From contig JBGAPI010000024.1 of assembly GCA_044221335.1 (NCBI GenBank), forward strand, positions 1 to 64,000: a DNA stretch of 64,000 nt, in the 5' to 3' direction. Shown one piece after another: positions 8,281-17,818 of the stretch. This DNA comes from JBGAPI01 sp044221335. GTDB lineage: Bacteria; Pseudomonadota; Gammaproteobacteria; Xanthomonadales; Ahniellaceae. The notes beneath the pieces are model-generated. The model saw nothing but the letters and a program-made list of their open reading frames with translations, was not told where the DNA came from and searched no databases. The translations under genes were made by a program, and so were the position numbers. Position 1 is the first letter of the stretch, and the number at the start of each line of letters is the position of its first letter.

Positions 8281-10443
8281 GTGTCCGTTCTCGCCATTCT
8301 TCCTCCCGCCTCCGAGCCCGCGCTGCGCGCGATGGCCGCGCTCGATGCCGAGCTCGTGCAATACCTGCCGGAATCCGACCGGCAGCGGGTGCGGCGCGCG
8401 TTCGAGGTCGGCGATGCGGCGCACGATGGCCAGACCCGCAAGAGCGGCGAGCCCTACATCACTCATCCGCTGGCGGTCGCGACCCTGCTCGCCGGGATGC
8501 GGATCGACGCCGAGGGCGTGATCGCGGCGATCCTGCACGACACGCTGGAGGACACCCGCCTCACCCGCAGCGAGCTGGAGCAGGAATTCGGCCGCGACGT
8601 CGGCGAACTGGTCGACGGCGTCACCAAGCTCGACCGGGTGCACTTCACCTCGCGGCAGGAGGCGACCGCCGAGAGTTTCCGCAAGATGATGCTGGCGATG
8701 TCGCGCGACCTGCGCGTCATCCTGATCAAGCTCGCCGACCGCCTGCACAACATGCGCACGCTGGACTCGATGAGCACCGAGAGCCGCGACCGCATCGCCC
8801 GCGAGACGCTCGACATCTACGCGCCGATCGCGCAGCGCCTCGGGATGAACCGGATCAAGGCGGAGCTGCAGGACCTCGGCTTCCGCGCCCTGCATCCCTG
8901 GCGCTACAAGGTGCTCGAGCGCCAGACCCGGCTGCTGTACAAGAGCCGCCGCGAGGGCATCGACAAGGTCGAGGCGCAGATCGCCGCGCGGCTGTCCGGA
9001 GAGGGCATCGCATGCCGGGTGGTGAGCCGGGTCAAGCACCCGTACAGCATCTTCAGCAAGATGAAGGGCGAGCACAAATCGCTGGCCCAGGTGCTCGATG
9101 TCTACGGCGTCCGGGTGATCGTGCCCCAGGTACCGCAGTGCTACCTCGCGCTGGGCGCGATCCATGCGCTGTACAAGCCCGTCGACACCCGCTTCAAGGA
9201 CCTGATCGCGATCCCGAAGGCCAACGGCTACCAGTCCCTGCACACCGTGCTGTTCGGGCCCGGCGGCACGCCGATCGAGGTGCAGATCCGCACCGAGGAC
9301 ATGGACCTGCTCGCGGAACAGGGCGTCGCCGCGCACTGGGCCTACAAGGCCGAGGCCGGGCCGTCGAACAGCGCGCAGTCGCGGGCACGGGCCTGGCTCA
9401 CCAACCTGCTCGATACCCAGGCCAGCGCCGGCTCGCCTCTGGAGTTCCTCGACAACGTCAAGGTCGACCTGTTCCCCGACGAGGTCTACCTGTTCACCCC
9501 GAAGGGCGAGATCCTGTCGCTGCCGAAGAACGCCACCGCGCTCGACTTCGCCTATGCGGTGCATACCGACGTCGGCGACCACGCGGTCGCGGCGCGGGTC
9601 GACAGGAAGCTGGCGCCCCTGCGCACCCGGCTCGCCAGCGGCCAGTCGGTCGAGATCATCACCGCGCCGTCCGCTCAGCCTTCCGCCAACTGGCTGGAGT
9701 TCGTGGTCAGCTCGAAGGCGCGCACCGCGATCCGCCATCACCTGAAGCGCCTGCACCACGAGGATGCGATCGAGCTCGGCCATCGGATGCTCGACCGCGC
9801 GCTGGACGAGCTCAACGCTTCGCTCGACACGCTCGGCAACGACGTCGTCGACCGCTATCTCGAGGAACACCGCGTGCGGCGCCTGGAGGACCTGCTGTCC
9901 GAGATCGCGCTCGGCAACCGGATGCCGCAGCAGGTCGCGCGCCAGCTGCTCGCCGACCGCGCGACGCTCGACCTCGCGGTCGCCGCGCCGCGCCGGGGCG
10001 AGCGCCTGAAGATCACCGGCAACGAGCGCGGCGTGCTGTCCTACGCGGCGTGCTGCCACCCGATCCCGGGCGACGATGTGATCGGCTACCTCTCGGCCGG
10101 CAAGGGCATCGTCGTGCACCGGATCGACTGCCCGAACGTGCCGGAATTCCGCAAGAACCCGGAACGCTGCGTCGAGATGGAGTGGGATCGCCAGCTGAAG
10201 GCCGACTTCAAGGTGGCGCTGCGCATCGTGGTCGACCACAAGCCCGGCGTGCTCGCCACCGTCGCCGCGGCGATCGCGGAGGCGCGGTCCAACATCGAAA
10301 CCGTCTCACAGCACGAGCGCGATGCCACCAGCGCCACGCTGATGTTCACCGTCGAGGTGCGGGACCGGAAGCATCTCGCCGATGTGATGCGGCGGGTGCG
10401 GCGGGCGGCGGTGGTGCATACCGTCCAGCGGGAGATGGGCTGA
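8281..10443 (+). CDS. spoT: Bifunctional (p)ppGpp synthetase/hydrolase SpoT
   Basis: A 720-residue protein with all Rel/Spo domains in order. These are an HD hydrolase (KSGEPYITHP, ILHDTLEDT), a synthetase (TRFKDLIAIPKANGYQSLHT), TGS (DEVYLFTPKGEILSLP), a zinc-finger-like Cys region and a C-terminal ACT domain. The RFKD motif is the RxKD type of bifunctional SpoT/Rel enzymes rather than RelA's ExDD. The intact HD box suggests active ppGpp hydrolysis. The start is uncertain: GTG 8281 gives a family-like N-terminal length, and ATG 8332 is the alternative. Neither has a clear Shine-Dalgarno site. The frame is open further upstream but not conserved. Confidence 0.96.
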   Translation: MSVLAILPPASEPALRAMAALDAELVQYLPESDRQRVRRAFEVGDAAHDGQTRKSGEPYITHPLAVATLLAGMRIDAEGVIAAILHDTLEDTRLTRSELEQEFGRDVGELVDGVTKLDRVHFTSRQEATAESFRKMMLAMSRDLRVILIKLADRLHNMRTLDSMSTESRDRIARETLDIYAPIAQRLGMNRIKAELQDLGFRALHPWRYKVLERQTRLLYKSRREGIDKVEAQIAARLSGEGIACRVVSRVKHPYSIFSKMKGEHKSLAQVLDVYGVRVIVPQVPQCYLALGAIHALYKPVDTRFKDLIAIPKANGYQSLHTVLFGPGGTPIEVQIRTEDMDLLAEQGVAAHWAYKAEAGPSNSAQSRARAWLTNLLDTQASAGSPLEFLDNVKVDLFPDEVYLFTPKGEILSLPKNATALDFAYAVHTDVGDHAVAARVDRKLAPLRTRLASGQSVEIITAPSAQPSANWLEFVVSSKARTAIRHHLKRLHHEDAIELGHRMLDRALDELNASLDTLGNDVVDRYLEEHRVRRLEDLLSEIALGNRMPQQVARQLLADRATLDLAVAAPRRGERLKITGNERGVLSYAACCHPIPGDDVIGYLSAGKGIVVHRIDCPNVPEFRKNPERCVEMEWDRQLKADFKVALRIVVDHKPGVLATVAAAIAEARSNIETVSQHERDATSATLMFTVEVRDRKHLADVMRRVRRAAVVHTVQREMG

Positions 10444-10552
10444 GCGTCCGGCGGTTGTGGGCGGCGGCCCAGATACCTGCGGACCGAAGGAGCACGGCGG
10501 TCGGGCGCCAGGCCCCTCCCCTTCGCGGCCTGCGCCGCTCCCCTGCTGCATC

Positions 10553-11284
10553 CTACGGGGTTGTGCGGGCATCGCCGACGAACTTGCCGGCGCTCTGATC
10601 GGTCGCGAACACGAAGCGCGCTGAATTCTCGCCGTGAGTCGGGTCGGGCCGGAAGCCGACCAGAGCGTAGTTCGGAGTTCGCGCGTCCTTGCCGAGCGCG
10701 CTCTGCCACTGGTCGAACTGGAGATCGGAAAGGCCTTCGATCGTGCCGACGCAGAGCCGGAGACCGCAAGCGATAGCCCCAACCCGAGCGCCCGGTTCGA
10801 GAGCGGCGAGCTGCTGCGCAATTGCATCGCGGTAGAGATGACCGAGATCGGCAGCGAGTTCGTTGCGCGCCATGTCGTCCTGAAGTTGTTTCTCAATGGC
10901 GCGAAAGGTCTCAGGGTTGGCGCGAATCCGATGGATAACGGACATGCTGAGGCCGCCGTCACGCATCAGCAGGGACTCCGCCGGCAGTTGGGTCTGCGGC
11001 GGCGATGACGGCGGGGTCGACGCTGTCGCCCCGCCGGCGGCGGTATCGGTGGGCATCGGCTGCAGCGCGGCGTCGCGTGCCGAGGACGCAGGAGTGGCGG
11101 TCGGCGTCGTTTCGGGCGCTGAATCGCTCGAATTCGCGGGCGTCGGTGATGGGGCGGCGGAGACATGCGATGTCCCCGCGGCGGATGGATCCACTCCGGC
11201 CAATCCGCCGCTGCGCAACAGCCACAGCAGTGGCACGGCGGCCGCCAGGATGATCAGCAGGATCGAAAGGCGGAGCAGCGTCAT
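10553..11284 (-). CDS. Membrane-anchored protein of unknown function
   Basis: 243 residues: an N-terminal transmembrane helix (LLRLSILLIILAAAVPLLWL), a Pro/Ser/Thr/Ala-rich linker to about residue 105, then a compact domain of about 135 residues. That domain contains two cysteines (ACGLRLCVG) that could form a disulfide, and WQSALGKDARTPNYALVGF. I do not recognise the family. The architecture suggests an inner-membrane protein with a periplasmic domain. It is convergent with spoT and has no obvious partner. Base composition matches the neighbours. Confidence 0.7.
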   Translation of the reverse strand: MTLLRLSILLIILAAAVPLLWLLRSGGLAGVDPSAAGTSHVSAAPSPTPANSSDSAPETTPTATPASSARDAALQPMPTDTAAGGATASTPPSSPPQTQLPAESLLMRDGGLSMSVIHRIRANPETFRAIEKQLQDDMARNELAADLGHLYRDAIAQQLAALEPGARVGAIACGLRLCVGTIEGLSDLQFDQWQSALGKDARTPNYALVGFRPDPTHGENSARFVFATDQSAGKFVGDARTTP

Positions 11285-11459
11285 CGGCGAACGACATTCA
11301 ACTGAGTGCAGGAACGGTGACGCGGGGACGCGCGCGAATCAAGCAGTGCGATGGGGTCGACGCGGGCGACGACGTTCTGCGAACTCCTGTCGGAACATCC
11401 ACAGCCCTCGGTCGACGCTCTTCGCGAAGTCGGGAAGTGCTCGCCTCACGACAGGCGCA

Positions 11460-12257
11460 TCAATCGAGCGCCGTGCGGATCGGCCCCAGGAACTCCGCGA
11501 CGATCGTGCATGCGGCCTCCGCGTTGCTGGCGACGGCGAGCCGCTCGACCAGTGCCGAACCGATCACCACGGCGTCGGCATCGGCGGCGAGCTGCTTCGC
11601 CTGCTCGGCGTCCTTCACTCCGAAGCCGACCGCGACCGGCGTATTGCTCATCGCGCGCAGCAGCCGCACGCGCTCGCCGACCGAGGCCACGGTCAGGCGA
11701 TCCGCGCCGGTGATCCCGGCGAAGGACACGCAGTAGACGAAGCCGCGCGCGGTGTCGGCGATCCGCTGCAGGCGCGCGTCGGTGGTGGTCGGAGCGGCGA
11801 GGTGAATGCGGGCGACGCCGGCCGCGGCCAGCGCAGCGTCGATGTCGCCGCTTTCCTCGGGCGGGAAGTCGACCAGCAGCACGCCGTCGACGCCGGCCTC
11901 TGCCGCCGCGGCGGCGAAGCGCTCGATCCCGAAGATCACCAGCGGGTTGAGATAGCCCATCAGCACGACCGGGGTGTCGCGATCACGCTGGCGAAACTCA
12001 GCCACCATCGCCAGCACGCGCCGGAGACCGACGCCGCGCGCGAGGGCACGCTCGCTGGCGCGCTGGATCACCGGGCCATCGGCCATCGGATCGGAGAACG
12101 GGACGCCGAGTTCGATCACGTCGGCGCCGGCGGCGACCAGGGCATGCATCACCGGCACGGTGACGGCGTCGCCCGGATCACCCGCGGTGACGAAGGGGAT
12201 GAGGCCGCGGCGGTTGGCTTGCTTGAGCTGGGTGAAGCGGGTGTCGATGCGGTTCAT
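11460..12257 (-). CDS. trpA: Tryptophan synthase alpha subunit
   Basis: A 265-residue TrpA that cleaves indole-3-glycerol phosphate to indole and glyceraldehyde 3-phosphate, passing indole to TrpB. Catalytic Glu49 and Asp60 are present in VIELGVPFSDPMADGP, as are GFGVKDAEQA and the phosphate-binding GSALVE. The ATG at 12257 gives the usual N-terminus (MNRIDTRFTQLKQ). It lies 174 bp after trpB on the same strand, with a repeat in between. Confidence 0.97.
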   Translation of the reverse strand: MNRIDTRFTQLKQANRRGLIPFVTAGDPGDAVTVPVMHALVAAGADVIELGVPFSDPMADGPVIQRASERALARGVGLRRVLAMVAEFRQRDRDTPVVLMGYLNPLVIFGIERFAAAAAEAGVDGVLLVDFPPEESGDIDAALAAAGVARIHLAAPTTTDARLQRIADTARGFVYCVSFAGITGADRLTVASVGERVRLLRAMSNTPVAVGFGVKDAEQAKQLAADADAVVIGSALVERLAVASNAEAACTIVAEFLGPIRTALD

Positions 12258-12292
12258 GTCGGTTCGGTGCGAGGGTGTCGTGTCTCGTTGGA

Positions 12293-12389
12293 GGGCACAG
12301 GGCCCAGTGGGGGTGACGCCAGTGTCAGTTCCGGTGCGAAGCCGAGGCCCGCTCTTGCTGGGCACTGGGCCCTGTGCCCTGGGCCCTTC
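12293..12389. repeat. MITE-like GGGCCC-box element between trpB and trpA
   Basis: A 17-bp perfect terminal inverted repeat (12293-12309 against 12363-12379, GGGCACAGGGCCCAGTG) bounds about 87 bp. A further CCTGGGCCC follows. Related elements lie at 29118-29175, 32167-32277, 35919-36010 and 37194-37350. It sits inside the trp operon and carries no gene. Confidence 0.75.
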
Positions 12390-12431
12390 TCTGCACGACG
12401 AAGCGCCCGGCGACGGCGCGCAGTGCGCGCC

Positions 12432-13661
<1,230 letters not shown>

Positions 13662-13868
13662 GGCTGACCTCTCGGAGTCGTTGGGTGGCGCGACGGATGG
13701 GTGGATCGGACGGGCGGGACTCAGGCTCGCCATCGCCAACGCCGCGACGCGTCGAACCCGAGCCTGGCCGAAATCTCGGCGGGGCGGGTGGTCGTCGTCA
13801 GGCGGGCGCGATTCATCGGTCGGCAGATCTTTGGTGGGAGGGGCGCAAGCCCCGGTGCTCTACAAGCT

Positions 13869-14501
13869 TCATGGCTCGAAGCGATCCGCCTCGTGGACGG
13901 CAGTCGCGAACGCCGCCATTTTGTCATAGTCCTTGCGGCCCGGCGCCGTCTCGATGCCGGTCACGACGTCAACGGCATAAGGACGCAGTTGGCGGATGGC
14001 CAGAGCTACGTTGTCGGGCTTCAGCCCCCCGGCGAGGATCAGTGGCCGGGTGCTGGCGCCGAGTTCGCGCGACCAGTCGAAGCGCTCACCGGTGCCACCG
14101 GCCGCGCCGGCGCGGGTGCTGTCCAGCACGAAGCCGGCGGCGTCCGGAAACTTGCGGGTGAAGGCGGCGACGTCGTCGGTGTCGAGCATCGGCACGGCCT
14201 TCAGGTAGGGCTTGCCGAAACTGCGGCAGAACTTCGCCGGTTCGCGGCCGTGGAACTGGATCATGTCGATCCGCACCCGTTCGAGTACGTCGCGAACCTG
14301 CGCCTCGTGCTGCTCCAGGAACAGGCCGACGGTCGCCACGAACGGCGGCGTCGCCGCCGCGATCTCGGCCGCCGTCTCGATCGACACGCAGCGCGAACTC
14401 TGGGGCGCGAAGATCAGCCCGATCGCGTCCACCCCGAGTGCAGCGGCGTTGGCGGCGTCCTGGGGGTGGGTCATTCCGCAAAACTTGATGCGCGTTCTCA
14501 T
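13869..14501 (-). CDS. trpF: Phosphoribosylanthranilate isomerase
   Basis: A 210-residue TIM-barrel enzyme that converts phosphoribosylanthranilate to the ribulose form in tryptophan synthesis. It has the catalytic-Cys motif RIKFCGMT (Cys8), FVLDSTRAG carrying the catalytic Asp, and the phosphate site LILAGGLKPDN. First gene of the minus-strand trp group. 207 bp separate it from trpB, including a copy of the GGGAGGGGCGCAAGCCCCG repeat near 13834-13855. Confidence 0.96.
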   Translation of the reverse strand: MRTRIKFCGMTHPQDAANAAALGVDAIGLIFAPQSSRCVSIETAAEIAAATPPFVATVGLFLEQHEAQVRDVLERVRIDMIQFHGREPAKFCRSFGKPYLKAVPMLDTDDVAAFTRKFPDAAGFVLDSTRAGAAGGTGERFDWSRELGASTRPLILAGGLKPDNVALAIRQLRPYAVDVVTGIETAPGRKDYDKMAAFATAVHEADRFEP

Positions 14502-14595
14502 GGGGCGGAGTCTAAGGGCTGAGGGATGAGGGATGAGGACTGTCCGGCCGGGGCTTGGTCGGCCGGAGCTTGTTCGACCGGGCTGAGAAGACCTC

Positions 14596-14702
14596 CGTCA
14601 TTGCGAGGAGGAGCGCAGCTCCGGCGAAGCAACCCAGCGACTTTGCTTCAGGCGCGGGAGAGCACAGGCACCGGATTGCTTCGCTGCGCTCGCAAGGACG
14701 GG
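14596..14702. repeat. MITE-like CGTCATTGCGAGGAGG...element, copy 1
   Basis: About 107 bp bounded by CGTCATTGCGAGGAGGAGCG at the left and TTGCTTCGCTGCGCTCGCAA near the right, an imperfect inverted repeat. A second copy lies at 29187-29299. This TIR type (CATTGCGAG...GAAGCAATCC) is widespread in bacterial genomes. The 386-bp gap between divergent trpF and the SRPBCC gene otherwise shows no gene. Confidence 0.8.
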
Positions 14703-14887
14703 ACCTTCTCCCGATCGTCTCAGTCCCCAGGCCCATCGACGCGAATCCACGAAGACCGGCCCAGACTCTGGATTTTCTGCCCTCAGCCCGCAGTCCTCAG
14801 CCCGAGCCCACACCCCAATTCGCCAAGCCCCTCCCCCATTGGTTACCATTGCGCCCCTTCAGTCCCCGCCCGTGACCGGTTTCGCCC

Positions 14888-15928
14888 ATGACGCGCATCA
14901 TCGAGATGATTCTCTCCGTAGTGATTGTGGTGGTTCTGTTCGTCGGAATCGCCCTGTTCCTGCCCAATCACGCCCATGTCGAACGCAGCGTCGACCTGTC
15001 GAACCCGATTTCGCAAGTGTTCGACACCCTGAACGGCTTCAAGCGCTACAACACGTGGCAGCCGTGGTACGCGCTCGACCCGAAGGCCGGCTACCAGCTG
15101 TCCGGACCGGAGTTCGGCCCCGGCGCCAAGATCGGCTGGAACAGCAACTGGGACAAGCAGGTCGGCACCGGCACGCTGGAGGTCACCTCGAGCGAACAGG
15201 ACAAGAACGTCGTCATCGCCATGACCAACGACTGGTACGGCAAGAACAAGACGATGACGATGACCCTGCAGCAGAACCCGCAGACCAACGCGGTCAAGGT
15301 CATCTGGGCGATCGACGTCGACTACGGCTGGGACCTGATGGGTCGCTACGCCGGCCTGTACCTGAACGGCAAGGTCGGCGAGGCGATGTCCTCCGGCCTG
15401 TCCAAGCTGTCCTCGTTCATGGCCACGATCCCGAACCTCGACTACAGCCAGATCGACGTGCAGGTCGCCGAAGCGGCGCCGACCGACCTGCTGTTCGTCG
15501 GCGGCGGTTCGCCGGCGGCGCCGATGAAGTGGGACGAGGCCGCCAGCAAGATGGACGCCTCCTGGAAGGAAGTCGACGACTTCATGAAGAAGGCGAAGAT
15601 CGCCGCGACCGGCCCGCACCGCCGCATCATCAACGTGCTCGGCGAAGAGGACAACGACTTCAACCTCGCCACGCCGGTCGCCAGCACCGAGGGCGTCACG
15701 CCGACCGGCAACGTGAAGGCCGGCAAGGCCTACGCCGGCAAGGTGCTGACCACCCAGTACCGCGGCCACCGCGTCGGCCTGATCAAGCCGCGCGACATGC
15801 TGAAGGCCTACGCCCTGACCCACGGTTACGCGTTCAACGCGGACCTCGCCGGCCTCTGGGAAGACTGGCTGCCGCAGGAAACCCCGGAATCCGACCCGGT
15901 CACCACGATCTACCTGCCGATCCAGTAA
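14888..15928 (+). CDS. Membrane-anchored SRPBCC/polyketide-cyclase family protein
   Basis: 346 residues. An N-terminal transmembrane helix (MILSVVIVVVLFVGIALFL) is followed by an SRPBCC-like domain (HVERSVDLSNPISQVFDTLNG, FGPGAKIGWNSN). The C-terminal half resembles the GyrI-like effector-binding fold. SRPBCC proteins bind hydrophobic ligands; none is known here. A GAAA-looped hairpin follows the stop. It precedes the ABC operon by about 200 bp on the same strand, but co-transcription is not shown. Confidence 0.75.
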   Translation: MTRIIEMILSVVIVVVLFVGIALFLPNHAHVERSVDLSNPISQVFDTLNGFKRYNTWQPWYALDPKAGYQLSGPEFGPGAKIGWNSNWDKQVGTGTLEVTSSEQDKNVVIAMTNDWYGKNKTMTMTLQQNPQTNAVKVIWAIDVDYGWDLMGRYAGLYLNGKVGEAMSSGLSKLSSFMATIPNLDYSQIDVQVAEAAPTDLLFVGGGSPAAPMKWDEAASKMDASWKEVDDFMKKAKIAATGPHRRIINVLGEEDNDFNLATPVASTEGVTPTGNVKAGKAYAGKVLTTQYRGHRVGLIKPRDMLKAYALTHGYAFNADLAGLWEDWLPQETPESDPVTTIYLPIQ

Positions 15929-15948
15929 GGATCGCGGTTGCAAGTCCA

Positions 15949-15974
15949 GAGCGGCGCCGGAAACGGCGCCGCTC
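15949..15974 (+). terminator. Strong GNRA-loop hairpin, terminator-like without a T-tract
   Basis: An 11-bp perfect stem (GAGCGGCGCCG / CGGCGCCGCTC) with a GAAA loop, 20 bp after the SRPBCC stop. No T-run follows, so it may stabilise the 3' end or work with Rho rather than be an intrinsic terminator. Confidence 0.55.
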
Positions 15975-16134
15975 GCACGTCGGGAATGGCAAATCCGTAA
16001 TTTCCAGCCGGAACTTTCTGCCGATCGCGCGGACCAAGCGCCTCGGCCCGGCAGGGGTGCCCGGCTGTCAATCCAATCTGCTCTTCCACTGGGGTGGGAT
16101 CGCGCCAGCGAGCCCCCCCGTTCGAGTGACGATC

Positions 16135-17076
16135 ATGATCGAGACCAGCGAACTTTCGAAGAATTACGGGGCGATCCGGGCGGTCGACGCGATCAGCTTC
16201 AAGGTCGAGCCCGGCCAGGTGCTGGGCTTCCTCGGCCCCAACGGCGCCGGCAAGTCCACCACCATGAAGATGGTCGCCGGCTTCCTGGCGCCGTCCTCCG
16301 GCAGCGCCAAGGTCTGCGGCTTCGACGTCGAAGCGCAGGGCCTCGAGGCCAAGCGCGTCGTCGGCTACCTGCCGGAAGGCGCACCGAGCTACGGCGAGAT
16401 GACCGTGCGCGAGTTCCTCGCCTTCATCGCCGACGTCCGCGGCCTCACCGGCGCGCTCCGCGGTCAGCGCATGGACGACGTGATCGGCCGGCTGACGCTG
16501 GGCGGCGTGCTCGGCCAGTCGATCGAGACACTGTCGAAGGGCTTCAAGCGTCGCGTCGGGCTCGCGCAGGCGATCCTGCACGACCCGCAGGTGCTGATCC
16601 TCGACGAGCCCACCGACGGCCTCGACCCGAACCAGAAGCACGAGGTGCGCGCGCTGATCAACGCGATGTCGAAGGACAAGACCATCGTGGTGTCGACCCA
16701 CATCCTCGAGGAGGTGCATGCGGTGTGCAGTCGCGCCGTCGTGATCGCCAAGGGCCGCATCCTCGCCGACGCGACCCCCGACCAGCTCGAGGCGCGGTCG
16801 CGCTACCACGGCGCGGTGTCGCTGACCGCCGCCGACCCGAAGGCCGCCCGCGAGGCGCTGGCCCGCATCGTCGACATCGACAGCGTCGAGCAGGATCCGC
16901 AGGACGGCCGCCTCACCGCCTTCCCGCGCGCCGGCCGTGCGATCTTCGCCCAGATCTCCGAGCTGCTGAAGACGCAGAACCTCGCGGTCAGCGAGGTGCA
17001 ACTCGAACGCGGCCGCCTCGACGAGGTGTTCCGCCAGATCACCACCGCCACCGACGACGCGCGGAGCGCCGCATGA
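16135..17076 (+). CDS. ABC transporter ATPase (GldA/NatA type)
   Basis: A 313-residue ATPase with Walker A GPNGAGKST (residues 34-42), a signature LSKGFKRR, Walker B LILDEPTDGLDP and the H-loop THILEE. The C-terminal extension of about 90 residues is typical of the NatA/GldA subgroup. ATG 16135 is chosen; GTG 16126 is an alternative. Its stop overlaps the permease start (ATGA), the first link of a four-gene operon that resembles the gliding-type exporters gldA-gldF-gldG. Confidence 0.94.
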   Translation: MIETSELSKNYGAIRAVDAISFKVEPGQVLGFLGPNGAGKSTTMKMVAGFLAPSSGSAKVCGFDVEAQGLEAKRVVGYLPEGAPSYGEMTVREFLAFIADVRGLTGALRGQRMDDVIGRLTLGGVLGQSIETLSKGFKRRVGLAQAILHDPQVLILDEPTDGLDPNQKHEVRALINAMSKDKTIVVSTHILEEVHAVCSRAVVIAKGRILADATPDQLEARSRYHGAVSLTAADPKAAREALARIVDIDSVEQDPQDGRLTAFPRAGRAIFAQISELLKTQNLAVSEVQLERGRLDEVFRQITTATDDARSAA

Positions 17077-17807
17077 ATCCGACCCTGATCCTTTTCCGCC
17101 GCGAGCTGGCGAGCTACTTCGCGACCCCGGTCGCCTATGTCTTCATCCTGATCTTCCTGATCCTGGGCGGCGCCTTCACCTTCTACTTCGGCGGCTTCTA
17201 CGAGCGCAATCAGGCCGACCTGATGCCGTTCTTCAACTTCCACCCGTGGCTATACCTGTTCCTGGTGCCGGCGGTGTCGATGCGGCTGTGGGCCGAGGAG
17301 CGCAAGAGCGGCAGCATCGAGCTCCTGCTGACCCTGCCGGTGACGATCGGTCAGGCGGTGCTCGGCAAGTTCCTCGCGGCCTGGGCCTTCATCGCCATCG
17401 CGCTGGTCCTGTCCTTCCCGCTGTGGATCACGGTGAACTACCTCGGCAGCCCGGACAACGGCGCGATCCTCGCCACCTACATCGGCAGCCTGCTGATGGC
17501 GGGCGGCTTCCTGGCGGTGGGCTCGGCACTGTCGGCCACCACCCGCAACCAGGTGATCGCGTTCATCCTGACCGCGGTGACCTGCTTCCTGATCATGGTC
17601 TCGGGCTACCCGATCGTGCAGAACGCCGCCGGCGCCGTGCTGCCGCAGGTGCTGGTGGACGCCATCGCCAGCCTGTCCTTCGTCACCCACTTCGATGCGA
17701 TCAGCAAGGGCGTGCTCGACCTGCGCGATCTCGTCTATTTCGGCCTGATGATCGGTGCGTTCCTCTACGCGACCACCGTCGTCATCGATCTCAAGAAAGC
17801 GGACTGA
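17073..17807 (+). CDS. ABC-2 type permease (GldF-like)
   Basis: A 244-residue integral membrane protein with about six helices, beginning MNPTLILFRRELASYFATPVA, as in GldF-type permeases. The ERKSGSIELLLTLPV loop is the usual ATPase-contact region of ABC-2 permeases. The start overlaps the ATPase stop, implying translational coupling. It is expected to dimerise and form the membrane pore. The substrate is unknown; gliding homologues are also found in non-gliding proteobacteria. Confidence 0.92.
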   Translation: MNPTLILFRRELASYFATPVAYVFILIFLILGGAFTFYFGGFYERNQADLMPFFNFHPWLYLFLVPAVSMRLWAEERKSGSIELLLTLPVTIGQAVLGKFLAAWAFIAIALVLSFPLWITVNYLGSPDNGAILATYIGSLLMAGGFLAVGSALSATTRNQVIAFILTAVTCFLIMVSGYPIVQNAAGAVLPQVLVDAIASLSFVTHFDAISKGVLDLRDLVYFGLMIGAFLYATTVVIDLKKAD

Positions 17808-17818
17808 GGCAAGCACCG

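Noticed and set aside
7633..10239. Minus-strand frame of 868 codons opposite rpoZ/spoT
   Set aside because: A shadow of spoT; no family resemblance, and the plus strand is unmistakable.
13662..13739. Longer trpB start at ATG 13739
   Set aside because: The extra 26 residues are not like TrpB N-termini, and GTG 13661 has a well-spaced AGAGG.
16126..16134. GTG 16126 as the start of the ABC ATPase
   Set aside because: It adds only three residues and has no better ribosome site than ATG 16135.
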